A stretch of 64,000 nucleotides of DNA from NCBI RefSeq assembly GCF_900113015.1, contig NZ_FONV01000007.1, positions 186,001 through 250,000 on the forward strand. The letters are read 5' to 3'. The stretch comes from Actinoplanes philippinensis. Lineage in GTDB: Bacteria; Actinomycetota; Actinomycetes; Mycobacteriales; Micromonosporaceae. How positions within the stretch are numbered: the stretch's first letter is position 1; each line of letters opens with the position of its first letter. Positions 43,195 through 51,656 of this stretch are shown here, piece after piece. Position numbers and translations under genes: made by a program. The notes below the pieces were generated by a model. The model was not told the DNA's origin, made no database searches, and was given only the letters and a program-made list of their open reading frames with translations.

Positions 43195-43535
43195 GCCAGC
43201 TCACAAGCCGATCCATCGGTACGGACGACCGCCCGTCACGGCACCCCTCGCGGCGCCTGCCGGGGCACCCGTCGCAGCGTCCATCGCCGCGCCCGTCTGG
43301 ATGCCTGTCGCAGCGTCCATCGCCGCGTCCGCCTGGATGCCTGTCGCAGCACCCATCCCGGCGTCCGTCGGCATGCCTGTCGCAGCGCCCATCCCGGCGT
43401 CCGTCGGGATGCCTGTCGCAGCGCCCGTCGACATGCCTGCCGCAGCGCCCATCCCGGCGCCCGTCGGCATGCCTGTCCCAGCGCCCGTCGGCGCACCTGC
43501 CGCGGCGGCGGAACACAGCGGAGGTGACGTCATGA
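43191..43535 (+). CDS. Arg/Ser/Pro-rich repeat ORF coupled to eccE
   Basis: A 114-codon frame with no recognised domain. It is built of ~12-residue units such as RRPSACLSQRPS. Its ATG overlaps the eccE stop (ATGA), and its stop overlaps the next ATG (ATGA), which would fit a translated coupling peptide. Against it, the start has no clear ribosome site, and another frame through the same DNA is also open (MPVAAPIPASVG-type repeats). I keep it as a possible gene of low confidence. Confidence 0.35.
   Translation: MSQLTSRSIGTDDRPSRHPSRRLPGHPSQRPSPRPSGCLSQRPSPRPPGCLSQHPSRRPSACLSQRPSRRPSGCLSQRPSTCLPQRPSRRPSACLSQRPSAHLPRRRNTAEVTS
43290..43505. repeat. 36-bp (with 24-bp variants) tandem repeat
   Basis: Units beginning ATGCCTGTCGCAGC recur at 36-bp spacing for about six copies, two shortened to 24 bp. 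Divergence among copies is low. Because 36 and 24 are multiples of 3, every frame stays open across the array, so open frames here are weak evidence of coding. There are no unique spacers, so it is not a CRISPR array. Confidence 0.85.
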
Positions 43536-44185
43536 GCACGCCGGGTGCATACCGGGCCGGCGCCGAGGCGCTGGCCGGGATCACGCTGCCCCCGCTGGAC
43601 GCCGGGTTGATGCTGGGGCGCGATCGCGGCGCCCAGCCGTATGTGGTGCGCGCATTCGGCCCGCGGCCGATGCTGGTCAGCGTGCTCAGCGGGTTCTGGC
43701 TGGCCCGGCTGGTGACGTTCCGGGCGATGGCCCTCGGCGCGCGGCTGGTGATCCACCCCGCGCTGCAGCCGACCTGGACCGGTTTCGCCGAGGCCGCGAC
43801 CGGCGGCCGGGACCGCACCGTGGTCCTGGATTCCGCCGGGCTGGCCGGTCTGGCGGGCACTCCGACGCACCCGATCTGGTATGTCGGTGTCGGCGAGGAA
43901 CGTCCGCCCGGCCCGTGGCAGACCACCCTGTCGGTGATCCCGCAACTCAGCGTGGGCCAGGTACGCCTCGTGCTGGACGCCGACCTGGTCGTGGCGAGCA
44001 CCCTGACACCGCTGGAGGCCGGGCTGGCGGCCACCGCGTTGCGGCTGCACCCGGACCACACCGGCCATCTCCAGTCGATCTCCGGCGAGATGGTCGCGGC
44101 GTTCGGCGGCCGGTCCGACCATTACCTGCTGCTCAGCGTCACCTCGATGGAGAAGGGCCTCTTCGGCCCGCCCACCCGGGATTGA
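43532..44185 (+). CDS. Hypothetical protein of the ESX locus
   Basis: A 217-residue soluble alpha/beta protein of unknown family. It has LMLGRDRGAQPYVVRAFGPR, LVSVLSGFWLARLVTFRAMA, and a C-terminal SDHYLLLSVTSMEKGLFGPP. GGAGGTGA lies 4-6 nt before ATG 43532, the best ribosome site in this stretch, so I place the start here although the frame is open further upstream through the repeat. It follows eccE and probably belongs to the ESX unit. A strong hairpin terminator follows. Confidence 0.72.
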   Translation: MSTPGAYRAGAEALAGITLPPLDAGLMLGRDRGAQPYVVRAFGPRPMLVSVLSGFWLARLVTFRAMALGARLVIHPALQPTWTGFAEAATGGRDRTVVLDSAGLAGLAGTPTHPIWYVGVGEERPPGPWQTTLSVIPQLSVGQVRLVLDADLVVASTLTPLEAGLAATALRLHPDHTGHLQSISGEMVAAFGGRSDHYLLLSVTSMEKGLFGPPTRD

Positions 44186-44189
44186 GCTA

Positions 44190-44221
44190 CGGCGGCGAGC
44201 CCTGTCCCGGGCTCGCCGCCG
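44190..44221 (+). terminator. Intrinsic terminator-like hairpin
   Basis: A perfect 13-bp stem (44190-44202 with 44209-44221) and 6-nt loop lie 5 bp after the stop of the ESX-locus hypothetical gene. The stem is nearly all G/C and has no T-tract, as is common in actinomycetes. Confidence 0.75.
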
Positions 44222-44228
44222 TCCTCGG

Positions 44229-44520
44229 ACGTCGACCGCCCGACCCTGCGCTCGTGGTTGACCGCCCGCCCCTGCGCTCGTGGTTGACCGCCCGGGCTCA
44301 GGCTCACACTTGACCACCCCGGGCAGAGGCTCACCCTCAACCACCCCGGGCAGAGGCTCACCCTCAACCACCCCGGGCGTGGACTCACCTCGACCACCCA
44401 AGGCAGGGGCTCACCCTCAACCACCCGGGCGTGGACTCACCTCGACCACCCAAGGCAGGGCTCACTCTCGACCGATCCCGGGGGCCGGGGCTCGTCCTTG
44501 AACGCCCGGCTCCGGGCTCG
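44229..44520. repeat. Degenerate ~26-28-bp tandem repeat between convergent genes
   Basis: About ten units of 25-30 bp share the core GACCACCCCGGGC followed by GGCTCACCCTCA-like sequence. Early units read GACCGCCC with CTGCGCTCGTGGTT. The array fills the 300-bp gap after the terminator and runs up to the eccD stop at 44521. Unit length varies, so it does not keep a reading frame. No gene is seen here. Confidence 0.8.
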
Positions 44521-45924
44521 TCAGCCCTTGATCGCCCGGATCCAGGTGAGGAGTCCGCAGACCCAGACCACGGCGGGCACCACCAGGATGATCAGGATGA
44601 TCTCGCCGATGTCCAGGAGACGGCCCCAGACCGGGGACACCTTGCGCCGGGACAGGGTGCGGCCGGTGGCCAGCGCCCCCACGGCCGCCGCGAGCAGGCC
44701 CACCGGCAGCACGAACAGGCGTACCGCGGAGTTGCCGGTGGCGAACGCCGCGTAGACGAACAGCGCCAGCCCGAGCACCCCGGCGACCAGCAGGGGCCAG
44801 CGCTGGGCCCGCCCCTCGTGCGGCCGGGCCCGCAGCATCACCAGCACGGCGAGCAGCCCGCACAGCAGGGTGGCGGGCAGGCCCGCGGTGAGGCCGAGGA
44901 CCACCTCCGCGCCGAGCAGCAGGACCGCGACCGTGGTGATCAGGCCGGTCAGGATCTCGTTGGCCCGGTCGCTCTGGGCCAGCAGGCGCAGGCCGTCGAC
45001 GGTGTCCACGTCGGCGCGCAGGTCCTCGGGGCCGCTGGGCACCGACGGGATCGGCATCCGGGCCAGCCGGTACGAGAACAGCGGCAGCGCCGGGATCACC
45101 GCCAGCGTGATCGCGGCGACCACGGCGGCGCCGGCGGCGGGCGGGGCGCCGAACCCGAAGGAGATCCCGGCGCCGGCGCCGAGGGCCACGCCGGCCCCGA
45201 GCGCGCCGACGAACACCCCGGTGTGCTGGCCGGTGGCCACCGAGGCAAGCGCGGTGAACAGCACCAGCGCGCCCGCGCCGATGAGCAGGTCGGGGGCGGT
45301 CAGCTCGTCGAGCCCACGGTCGCCGCCGAGGACCAGGGTGCCGCCGATCGCCGCATACACCAGCGCGACCAGGCCGAGGGCGGTGCCGGCGACGCGTTCG
45401 CGGAACGCGCGGGTGAGGGTGGCGGCGGCGCCGACCAGGACGGCGGCGATGCCGAGCCCGACCGCGCCGGCCACCGTCAGCGGACGTGAGGTGAGCAACA
45501 CCAGAGCGCCGGCGACCAGCGCCGCGACGGCCGCGATCAGGCCGAACCGCCGGGTGTCGGCGGCCGCCCAGTTGCCGGGCCGGTTGCGGGTGGCGGTGGC
45601 GACGGCGTCCACCACGTCGTCGAAGACCATGTCGCCGACCGGGTTGCCGGGCGGCGCGAAATAGAGCATCTCGCCGTCACGGATGGCCAGCTCAGTGGCG
45701 GTACGGCTCTCGTCGAGCACGGCGCCGCCGAGCCGGGTGAGCACCCAGCCGCCCTTCGCCACGCCCTCGTCGGCCAGCCGCTCGCCCACGTAACGCAGCA
45801 GGGTGGGTAGCAGATTCGCCAGGGGCACGTCGACCGGGATCGATAGGTCGGCACGGGCCGACGGCCCCACCACCGTCACCCGGCTGACGTCCGGACCAGC
45901 CGTATTCGCTGTGGTCGCTGTCAA
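44521..45924 (-). CDS. eccD: Type VII secretion protein EccD
   Basis: A 467-residue core membrane protein. The N-terminal ~95 residues form the ubiquitin-like (YukD) domain (VSRVTVVGPSARADLSIPVD, LADEGVAKGGWVLTRLGG). About eleven TM helices follow, the first FGLIAAVAALVAGALVLLTS. A cytoplasmic loop has RADVDTVDGLRLLAQSDRAN. EccD builds the bulk of the ESX membrane pore. The start is TTG at 45924, supported by GGGGGAGGA just upstream; no ATG or GTG precedes the domain. Divergent from eccC. Confidence 0.92.
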   Translation of the reverse strand: MTATTANTAGPDVSRVTVVGPSARADLSIPVDVPLANLLPTLLRYVGERLADEGVAKGGWVLTRLGGAVLDESRTATELAIRDGEMLYFAPPGNPVGDMVFDDVVDAVATATRNRPGNWAAADTRRFGLIAAVAALVAGALVLLTSRPLTVAGAVGLGIAAVLVGAAATLTRAFRERVAGTALGLVALVYAAIGGTLVLGGDRGLDELTAPDLLIGAGALVLFTALASVATGQHTGVFVGALGAGVALGAGAGISFGFGAPPAAGAAVVAAITLAVIPALPLFSYRLARMPIPSVPSGPEDLRADVDTVDGLRLLAQSDRANEILTGLITTVAVLLLGAEVVLGLTAGLPATLLCGLLAVLVMLRARPHEGRAQRWPLLVAGVLGLALFVYAAFATGNSAVRLFVLPVGLLAAAVGALATGRTLSRRKVSPVWGRLLDIGEIILIILVVPAVVWVCGLLTWIRAIKG

Positions 45925-45943
45925 TCTGTCCTCCCCCGCGGTC

Positions 45944-45971
45944 TTGCCCGCACTCGAGTAAAACCTACGAT
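45944..45971 (+). promoter_or_regulatory. Candidate eccC promoter
   Basis: A -35-like TTGCCC (45944-45949) and -10-like TACGAT (45966-45971) are 16 bp apart in the 86-bp eccD-eccC spacer, giving a leader of about 30 nt before the TTG start. The same -10 hexamer TACGAT appears between eccB and eccE. Confidence 0.4.
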
Positions 45972-46010
45972 GTCTCGACAGACGCCATTTACCGGGGGAA
46001 GGCTATCGAT

Positions 46011-49000
46011 TTGAGCACTGTCGTCTTCCGTCGGCCACCCCGTCGCCCGGGACCGCAGCTGCCCCGGGGCGAGCTCGTCCTGGAATCGCCGCCGGAGCTT
46101 CCCGAGCAGCTGCCCCGCGGGCTGGGTCAGCTGATGATGATCCTGCCGATGGTCTGCGGCGTCGGCGCGATGGCGTTTCTGTACGCCGGTCGCGGCGCCG
46201 GCACCATGACGTACGTGGCCGGTGGCCTGTTCGGTGTGTCGATGCTGGGCATGTTCTTCGGCCAGCTCGGCGGCAACGACAAGAAGGCCGAGGTCGACGC
46301 CGAGCGGCGCGACTACATGCGCTACCTGTCGCAGGTGCGCCGGCGGGCCCGGCGGGCGGCCGCCCAGCAGCGTGCCGCGCTCGGCTGGCGGCACCCGGAG
46401 CCGCGGGCCCTGTGGTCGATCGCCGGGTCCCGCCGGTTGTGGGAGCGGCGCAACACCGAGGACGACTTCGGTGAGATCCGGGTCTCGGTCGGCGCGCAGA
46501 AACTGGCTGTGCAGATCATCACGCCGGAGACCAAGCCGGTGGAGGACCTGGAGCCGATGAGCGCGATCGCGCTGCGCCGGTTCGTCAAGGCGCACACCAC
46601 TCAGCCCGATCTGCCGCGCGCCCTGTCGATGCGGGCGTTCAGCCGGATCAGCCTGCGCGGCGAGCGGTCGGCGAAACTCGACCTGGTCCGGGCGATGATC
46701 GGCCAGCTCGTCACCTTCCACGCGCCGGACGATCTGCTGATCGCGGTGGTCACCGCCCCGGACCGGCAGGACGAGTGGGACTGGGTGAAGTGGCTGCCGC
46801 ACAGTCAGTACGGCCGCCGGACCGACGGCGCCGGCGCGATGCGGCTGGCGTTCCGCAGCGTGCTGGAGCTGGAGCGGTTGCTCGGTGACGCGCTGACCGG
46901 CCGCCCGCGGCACAGCCCCGAGGCGAAACCGCTGCTCACCGAGCCGCACGTGGTGGTGATCCTGGACGGCGGCGAGCTTCCCGGCACCTCCCAGTTCTTC
47001 GGGTCCGGGCCGCTGGGCAGCACGGTCATCGACGTGTCCGGGGCGGTCCCCCGGGACGCCGGCCGCTGGCTGCTGAGCCTGGAGGTGGCCGGCGGGACGC
47101 TCGCGGTCAGCCGGGGCAAGACGTCGACGCCGCTGGGAACCCCCGACGCGCTGAGCCGGGAGCAGGCCGAGGGGCTGGCCCGGCTGCTGGCGCCGTTCCG
47201 GCTGTCCCAGCAGAAGAGCGAGGACGAGCCGCTGTCGCGCAGTGCCGAGCTGCCCGAGCTGCTCGGCGTGCCGGACGCGGCGGCCATCGACACCCGGGTC
47301 ACCTGGCAGTCCCGGCCGATCCGCGACCAGCTGCGCATCCCGCTCGGCCTGGGCCCGGACGGCTCGGTGGTGGAGCTGGACGTCAAGGAGGCCGCGCTGG
47401 AGGGCATGGGCCCGCACGGCCTGGTCATCGGCGCGACCGGTTCCGGCAAGTCGGAGCTGCTGCGTACGATCGTGGCCGCGCTGGCCGCCACCCACTCCTC
47501 CGAGGAGCTCAACTTCGTCCTGGTCGACTTCAAGGGCGGCGCCACGTTCGCCTCGCTGGACCGGCTGCCGCACACCAGCGCGGTGATCACCAACCTCTCC
47601 GACGAGCTGCCGCTGGTCGACCGTATGCAGGACGCGCTGACCGGTGAGATGGTCCGCCGGCAGGAGCTGCTGCGCTCGGCCGGCAACTACGTCAACCGGC
47701 ACGAGTACGAGCAGGCCCGGCGCGGTGGCGAGCCGCTCGACCCGATGCCCAGCCTGCTGGTGATCTGTGACGAGTTCAGCGAGCTGCTGTCGGCCAAGCC
47801 GAACTTCATCGACCTGTTCATCCAGATCGGCCGGATCGGCCGGTCGATCGGCGTACACCTGCTGTTGTCCTCGCAGCGACTCGAGGAGGGCAAGCTGCGC
47901 GGCCTGGAGACGTTCCTGTCGTACCGGATCGGTCTGCGCACGTTCTCCGCGGTGGAGAGCCGCATCGTGCTGGGTGTGCCGGACGCCTACGAGCTGCCGC
48001 AGGCCCCCGGGCACGGTTACCTCAAGGTCGACACCACGACGATGCTGCGGTTCCGGGGCGCCTACGTCTCCGGGCCGTACCGTGCCGCCGGCCAGTCCCC
48101 ACGCAGTCAGGCTCTGGTGCAACGGCAGATCGCGCCGTACGGGCTGGGCCACGTGCCCGTGCCGGAGCTCCCGGCCGAGCCCCTCCGGCCGGCCACCGAG
48201 TCCGAGGACCAGGCCGGCAAGCAGACCACCATGCTCGACGTGATCGCCGAGAAGCTGCACGGACAGGGCATGGAGGCGCACCAGGTGTGGCTGGAGCCGC
48301 TGGGCGACCCGCCGAGCCTGGACGACCTGCTGCCCACTCTGGTCGCCGACGAGCGGCTCGGCCTGCACCCGGACCAGTGGCCGGGCCTGGGGCGGCTGCG
48401 GGCGGCGGTCGGCATCGTGGACCGGCCGTTCGAGCAGCGCCGCGACCCGATGATCGTCGACCTGGAGGGCTCCGGCGGCAACGTGATCGTGGTCGGCGCC
48501 GTGCAGTCCGGCAAGAGCACCCTGCTGCGGTCGCTGATCGGCGGGCTGTCGCTCACCCACACCCCGGCCCAGGTGCAGTTCTTCTGCCTGGACCTGAGTG
48601 GTGGCGGCCTGCGGGCGCTGGCCGATCTGCCGCACGTGTCCGGGGTGGCCGGCCGTCGCGACGCCGAGGCCGTCCGCCGTACCGTCGCGGAGGTCAAGGC
48701 GATCATCGAGACGCGCGAGGCACGGTTCACCGAGCTGGGCATCGACTCGGTCGCCACGTACCGCCGCCGCCGGGCCACCGGGGAGATCGGCGACCCGTTC
48801 GGTGACGTGTTCCTGGTGGTCGACGGCTGGTCGCTGATCCGGCAGGACTACGAGGAGCTGGAGCAGGAGATCACCAACATCGCGGCGGGCGGTCTGGGTT
48901 ACGGCGTGCACGTGGTGATCACCGCTGCCCGCTGGGCCGAGATCCGGGCCAACCTGCGCGACTTCCTCGGCACCCGGCTGGAGCTGCGGCTCGGCGAGCC

Positions 49001-49952
49001 GGCCGAGTCGGAGATCGACCGGCGCGCCGCGGCGAATGTGCCGCGCAGCCCCGGCCGTGGCCTGACCAGGGAGAAACTGCACTTCCTGGCGGCGTTGTCG
49101 CGCATCGACGGCAAGCACACGGTGGACGACAGCGCGGAGGCCACCCTGGAGATGGTCAGCGCGGTGAAGGCGGCCTGGAAGCACCGGCCGGCGCCCCGGG
49201 TGCGGCTGCTGCCTCGGCAGCTGCCGGCCGCTGAGCTGGCGGCGCTGGCCGGTTCCGCCCCGCGCGGGGTGCCGATCGGCGTCAACGAGGCGCACCTGGC
49301 CCCGATCACGCTGGACTTCGACACCGAGCCGCACCTGATCGTGCTGGGTGACGCGCAGTCCGGCAAGTCGAACCTGCTGCGCCTGATCGGCCGGTCGATC
49401 ATCGAGCGGCACGGGCCGGGCGAGGCGCGGCTGGTCGTCGCCGACTTCCGGCGCAGCCTGCTCGGCGCGTTCGACAGCGGCCACGTGCTCGGCTACGCGC
49501 CGAACGCGCAGGTGCTCAGCGAGATGGTGGGCGCCCTGAAGTCCGCGGTGCTTCAGCGGATGCCCGGCCCGGACGTCACTCCGGCCCAGCTGCGTGACCG
49601 CAGCTGGTGGAAGGGTCCGGAGCTGTACCTGCTGATCGACGACTACGACCTGGTGGCGACGGCCGGCAACAACCCGCTCATGCCGCTGGTCGAGCTGCTG
49701 CCCCAGGCCGGGGACATCGGCCTGCACCTGATCGTGGCGCGGCGTGTCGGCGGCGCGGCCCGGGCCCTGTACGAGCCGGTGCTGCAGCGTCTGCGCGAGC
49801 TGGACGCCCCGGGTCTGCAGATGTCCGGCAACCGGGAGGAGGGCGTGCTGCTGGGCAACCTGCGGCCCAGCCCGCAGCCGCCCGGCCGGGGCACCCTGAT
49901 CCGCCGGCAGGACGGTGTGCAGCTCATCCAGACCGCCTGGTCGGAGCCGTGA
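46011..49952 (+). CDS. eccC: Type VII secretion ATPase EccC (FtsK/SpoIIIE family)
   Basis: A 1313-residue single-chain EccC (EccCa and EccCb fused). It begins RRPPRRPGPQLPRGELVLES, then two TM helices (~40-85). There are three FtsK-type ATPase domains: Walker A GATGSGKS (474-481), GAVQSGKS (829-836) and GDAQSGKS (1113-1120). Walker B segments read LLVICDEFSELL, VFLVVDGWSLI and LYLLIDDYDLV. Only the first has an acidic DE pair, consistent with ATPase 1 being the active one and the later domains binding substrates. TTG 46011 follows GGGGGAAGG; the next ATG lies inside the first TM helix. The stop overlaps the mycosin start. Confidence 0.94.
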   Translation: MSTVVFRRPPRRPGPQLPRGELVLESPPELPEQLPRGLGQLMMILPMVCGVGAMAFLYAGRGAGTMTYVAGGLFGVSMLGMFFGQLGGNDKKAEVDAERRDYMRYLSQVRRRARRAAAQQRAALGWRHPEPRALWSIAGSRRLWERRNTEDDFGEIRVSVGAQKLAVQIITPETKPVEDLEPMSAIALRRFVKAHTTQPDLPRALSMRAFSRISLRGERSAKLDLVRAMIGQLVTFHAPDDLLIAVVTAPDRQDEWDWVKWLPHSQYGRRTDGAGAMRLAFRSVLELERLLGDALTGRPRHSPEAKPLLTEPHVVVILDGGELPGTSQFFGSGPLGSTVIDVSGAVPRDAGRWLLSLEVAGGTLAVSRGKTSTPLGTPDALSREQAEGLARLLAPFRLSQQKSEDEPLSRSAELPELLGVPDAAAIDTRVTWQSRPIRDQLRIPLGLGPDGSVVELDVKEAALEGMGPHGLVIGATGSGKSELLRTIVAALAATHSSEELNFVLVDFKGGATFASLDRLPHTSAVITNLSDELPLVDRMQDALTGEMVRRQELLRSAGNYVNRHEYEQARRGGEPLDPMPSLLVICDEFSELLSAKPNFIDLFIQIGRIGRSIGVHLLLSSQRLEEGKLRGLETFLSYRIGLRTFSAVESRIVLGVPDAYELPQAPGHGYLKVDTTTMLRFRGAYVSGPYRAAGQSPRSQALVQRQIAPYGLGHVPVPELPAEPLRPATESEDQAGKQTTMLDVIAEKLHGQGMEAHQVWLEPLGDPPSLDDLLPTLVADERLGLHPDQWPGLGRLRAAVGIVDRPFEQRRDPMIVDLEGSGGNVIVVGAVQSGKSTLLRSLIGGLSLTHTPAQVQFFCLDLSGGGLRALADLPHVSGVAGRRDAEAVRRTVAEVKAIIETREARFTELGIDSVATYRRRRATGEIGDPFGDVFLVVDGWSLIRQDYEELEQEITNIAAGGLGYGVHVVITAARWAEIRANLRDFLGTRLELRLGEPAESEIDRRAAANVPRSPGRGLTREKLHFLAALSRIDGKHTVDDSAEATLEMVSAVKAAWKHRPAPRVRLLPRQLPAAELAALAGSAPRGVPIGVNEAHLAPITLDFDTEPHLIVLGDAQSGKSNLLRLIGRSIIERHGPGEARLVVADFRRSLLGAFDSGHVLGYAPNAQVLSEMVGALKSAVLQRMPGPDVTPAQLRDRSWWKGPELYLLIDDYDLVATAGNNPLMPLVELLPQAGDIGLHLIVARRVGGAARALYEPVLQRLRELDAPGLQMSGNREEGVLLGNLRPSPQPPGRGTLIRRQDGVQLIQTAWSEP

Positions 49953-51307
49953 TGCCGGGCGCCGTCCGACGGGCGGCGGCCGCCGCCGGCGCGCTGCTGA
50001 CCGGTTTCACCCTGGTGGCCGCGGCGCCGGTGGCCGGGCAGGCGGCCCCGGCCGGGCCGCCCCGGTGCGGGCCGACCTTCACCGACCAGCTCACCGCCCT
50101 GCCGTGGCCGTTGCAGCGCCTGGACCCGGAGGCGGCCTGGCCGACCAGCCGGGGCCGGGGCGTGGTGGTCGCGGTCATCGACTCCGGGGTCACCCGGCGG
50201 CATCCGAAACTGTCCGGGCGGGTGGTGGCCGGCAAGGACTTCGTGCAGGCCGGCGGGTCCGGGGACTGCGACGCCGACGGGCACGGCACGCTGGTCGCGG
50301 GCATCATCGCCGGCAACGACACCAGGGACGTCCCGTTCTACGGCATCGCGCCGGACGCGTACATCATGCCGGTCCGGGTCCTGCCGAACAGCAAACGGTC
50401 CACCGACCCGACGCTGCCCCGCCGGATCGCCGACGCCCTGGTGTGGGCGGTGAACAACGGCGCCGACGTGGTGAACATGTCGCTGGTGACCGAGCCCACC
50501 CCGGCGCTGGAGTCCGCGGTGAAGTACGCGGTCAGCAAGAACGTGGTGGTGGTCGCGGCGGCCGGCAACGAGGGCGCCTCGCCGTCCGCCGGCCAGCCGG
50601 TCTACCCGGCCGCCTACCCCGAGGTGATCGCCGTCGCCGGCATCGACCAGCAGGGCAAGCACGTCGCGTCGTCGAACACCGGCGAGTACGTGGACATCGC
50701 CGCTCCCGGTTACGCCATCGAGGGCCCGGCGCCGCAGGGCGGCGGGTACGCGATCGACCAGGAGGGCGGGACCAGCTTCGCGGCGGCGTACGTCTCCGGG
50801 GTGGCCGCCCTGATCCGGGAGCACTCGCCGAGCCTGTCGCCCTCGGACATCCGGCGGCGTCTGCAGCTCACCGCCGACGCCCCGGCCGGCGATCGGGACG
50901 ATCAGGTCGGTTTCGGGGTGGTCAACCCCTACCGGGCGGTCGCTACGATCCTGGAATCGGAGAACAAACGCGACGACACGACGGCCGGGCAGGTCCCGGC
51001 GGCCCTGCCTCCCGACGCCCGGCTGGACACGGTACGGGCGATCGGCGGCTGGGTCTTCGGCGGCGGCCTGCTGATCGCGGTGCTGCTGCTGGTGGCCGGC
51101 CCGATCCGGCGCCGGGCGCGACGGGGCACCCGGCCCGCGGCGCTGCCGGACCTGCCGGCCCCGGCGGCGTCCCGTTTCGACAGTTACACCCCGGTCTTCG
51201 GCGAGCCGGTCCGGATCACGTCGCCGAGCGTGCGCCGGCAGCCCGAGCAGGGGGGTTTCACGCTGCCCGGCTTCGACGAGCGGGGCGGCCGGCGCACCCG
51301 AGGGTGA
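49952..51307 (+). CDS. mycP: ESX mycosin, subtilisin-family (S8) membrane protease MycP
   Basis: A 451-residue secreted and membrane-anchored serine protease. A signal peptide precedes ITALPWPLQRLDPEAAW-type mycosin residues. The catalytic triad is Asp77 (VIDSG), His111 (DGHGT) and Ser275 (GGTSFAAAYV), with oxyanion Asn in AAGNEG. A C-terminal TM helix (GWVFGGGLLIAVLLLVAG) is followed by a cytoplasmic tail. Mycosins are essential to the ESX complex and process substrates. ATG overlaps the eccC stop by one base. Confidence 0.92.
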   Translation: MPGAVRRAAAAAGALLTGFTLVAAAPVAGQAAPAGPPRCGPTFTDQLTALPWPLQRLDPEAAWPTSRGRGVVVAVIDSGVTRRHPKLSGRVVAGKDFVQAGGSGDCDADGHGTLVAGIIAGNDTRDVPFYGIAPDAYIMPVRVLPNSKRSTDPTLPRRIADALVWAVNNGADVVNMSLVTEPTPALESAVKYAVSKNVVVVAAAGNEGASPSAGQPVYPAAYPEVIAVAGIDQQGKHVASSNTGEYVDIAAPGYAIEGPAPQGGGYAIDQEGGTSFAAAYVSGVAALIREHSPSLSPSDIRRRLQLTADAPAGDRDDQVGFGVVNPYRAVATILESENKRDDTTAGQVPAALPPDARLDTVRAIGGWVFGGGLLIAVLLLVAGPIRRRARRGTRPAALPDLPAPAASRFDSYTPVFGEPVRITSPSVRRQPEQGGFTLPGFDERGGRRTRG

Positions 51308-51323
51308 CGGACAGGGAGGCACG

Positions 51324-51656
51324 ATGAGCAACGGCTTCGAGGTGACCCCACGGGTGCTGACGACCTCGGCGCGGCAGGTCCAGTCGCTGGCCGCAAGGTT
51401 CGGCGGGCTCGGCGCCCAGGTGCAGAGTTCGGCAGCCAGTGCGGCGGCGGCCAATCCGTCCTATCTGACGTCGGCCGCCGCGAACGAGGTGGCCGCCGAG
51501 ATCACCCGGGCGGCGGCCGTGCTGGCGGAGGCCCTCATCTCGCACGCCGGTGGTCTCGGCAACGCGGCCGTGACGTACACGAGCACCGACAAGCGCGCCG
51601 CCTGGATGATGAAGCGGGTCCGGCTGGGTGTGCCTGCGGGGGCCACCTATGCCTGA
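51324..51656 (+). CDS. Small WXG100-like ESX protein
   Basis: A 110-residue helical protein (VTPRVLTTSARQVQSLAARF, EVAAEITRAAAVLAEALISH) of the ESX-1 EspC-like/DUF2580 style, lacking WXG. GGGAGGCACG precedes the ATG. Its end overlaps the toxin gene by 8 bp. It probably forms a complex with, or chaperones, the N-terminal WXG domain of the toxin. Confidence 0.72.
   Translation: MSNGFEVTPRVLTTSARQVQSLAARFGGLGAQVQSSAASAAAANPSYLTSAAANEVAAEITRAAAVLAEALISHAGGLGNAAVTYTSTDKRAAWMMKRVRLGVPAGATYA

Noticed and set aside
43290..43505. 36-bp repeats that could be taken for a CRISPR array
   Set aside because: Units are contiguous with no unique spacers, and no cas genes are present; it is a tandem repeat.
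45921..49727. A 1268-codon open frame antisense to eccC
   Set aside because: It mirrors eccC codon by codon and consists of Arg/Gln/Pro/His-rich sequence, the usual artefact opposite a GC-rich gene.
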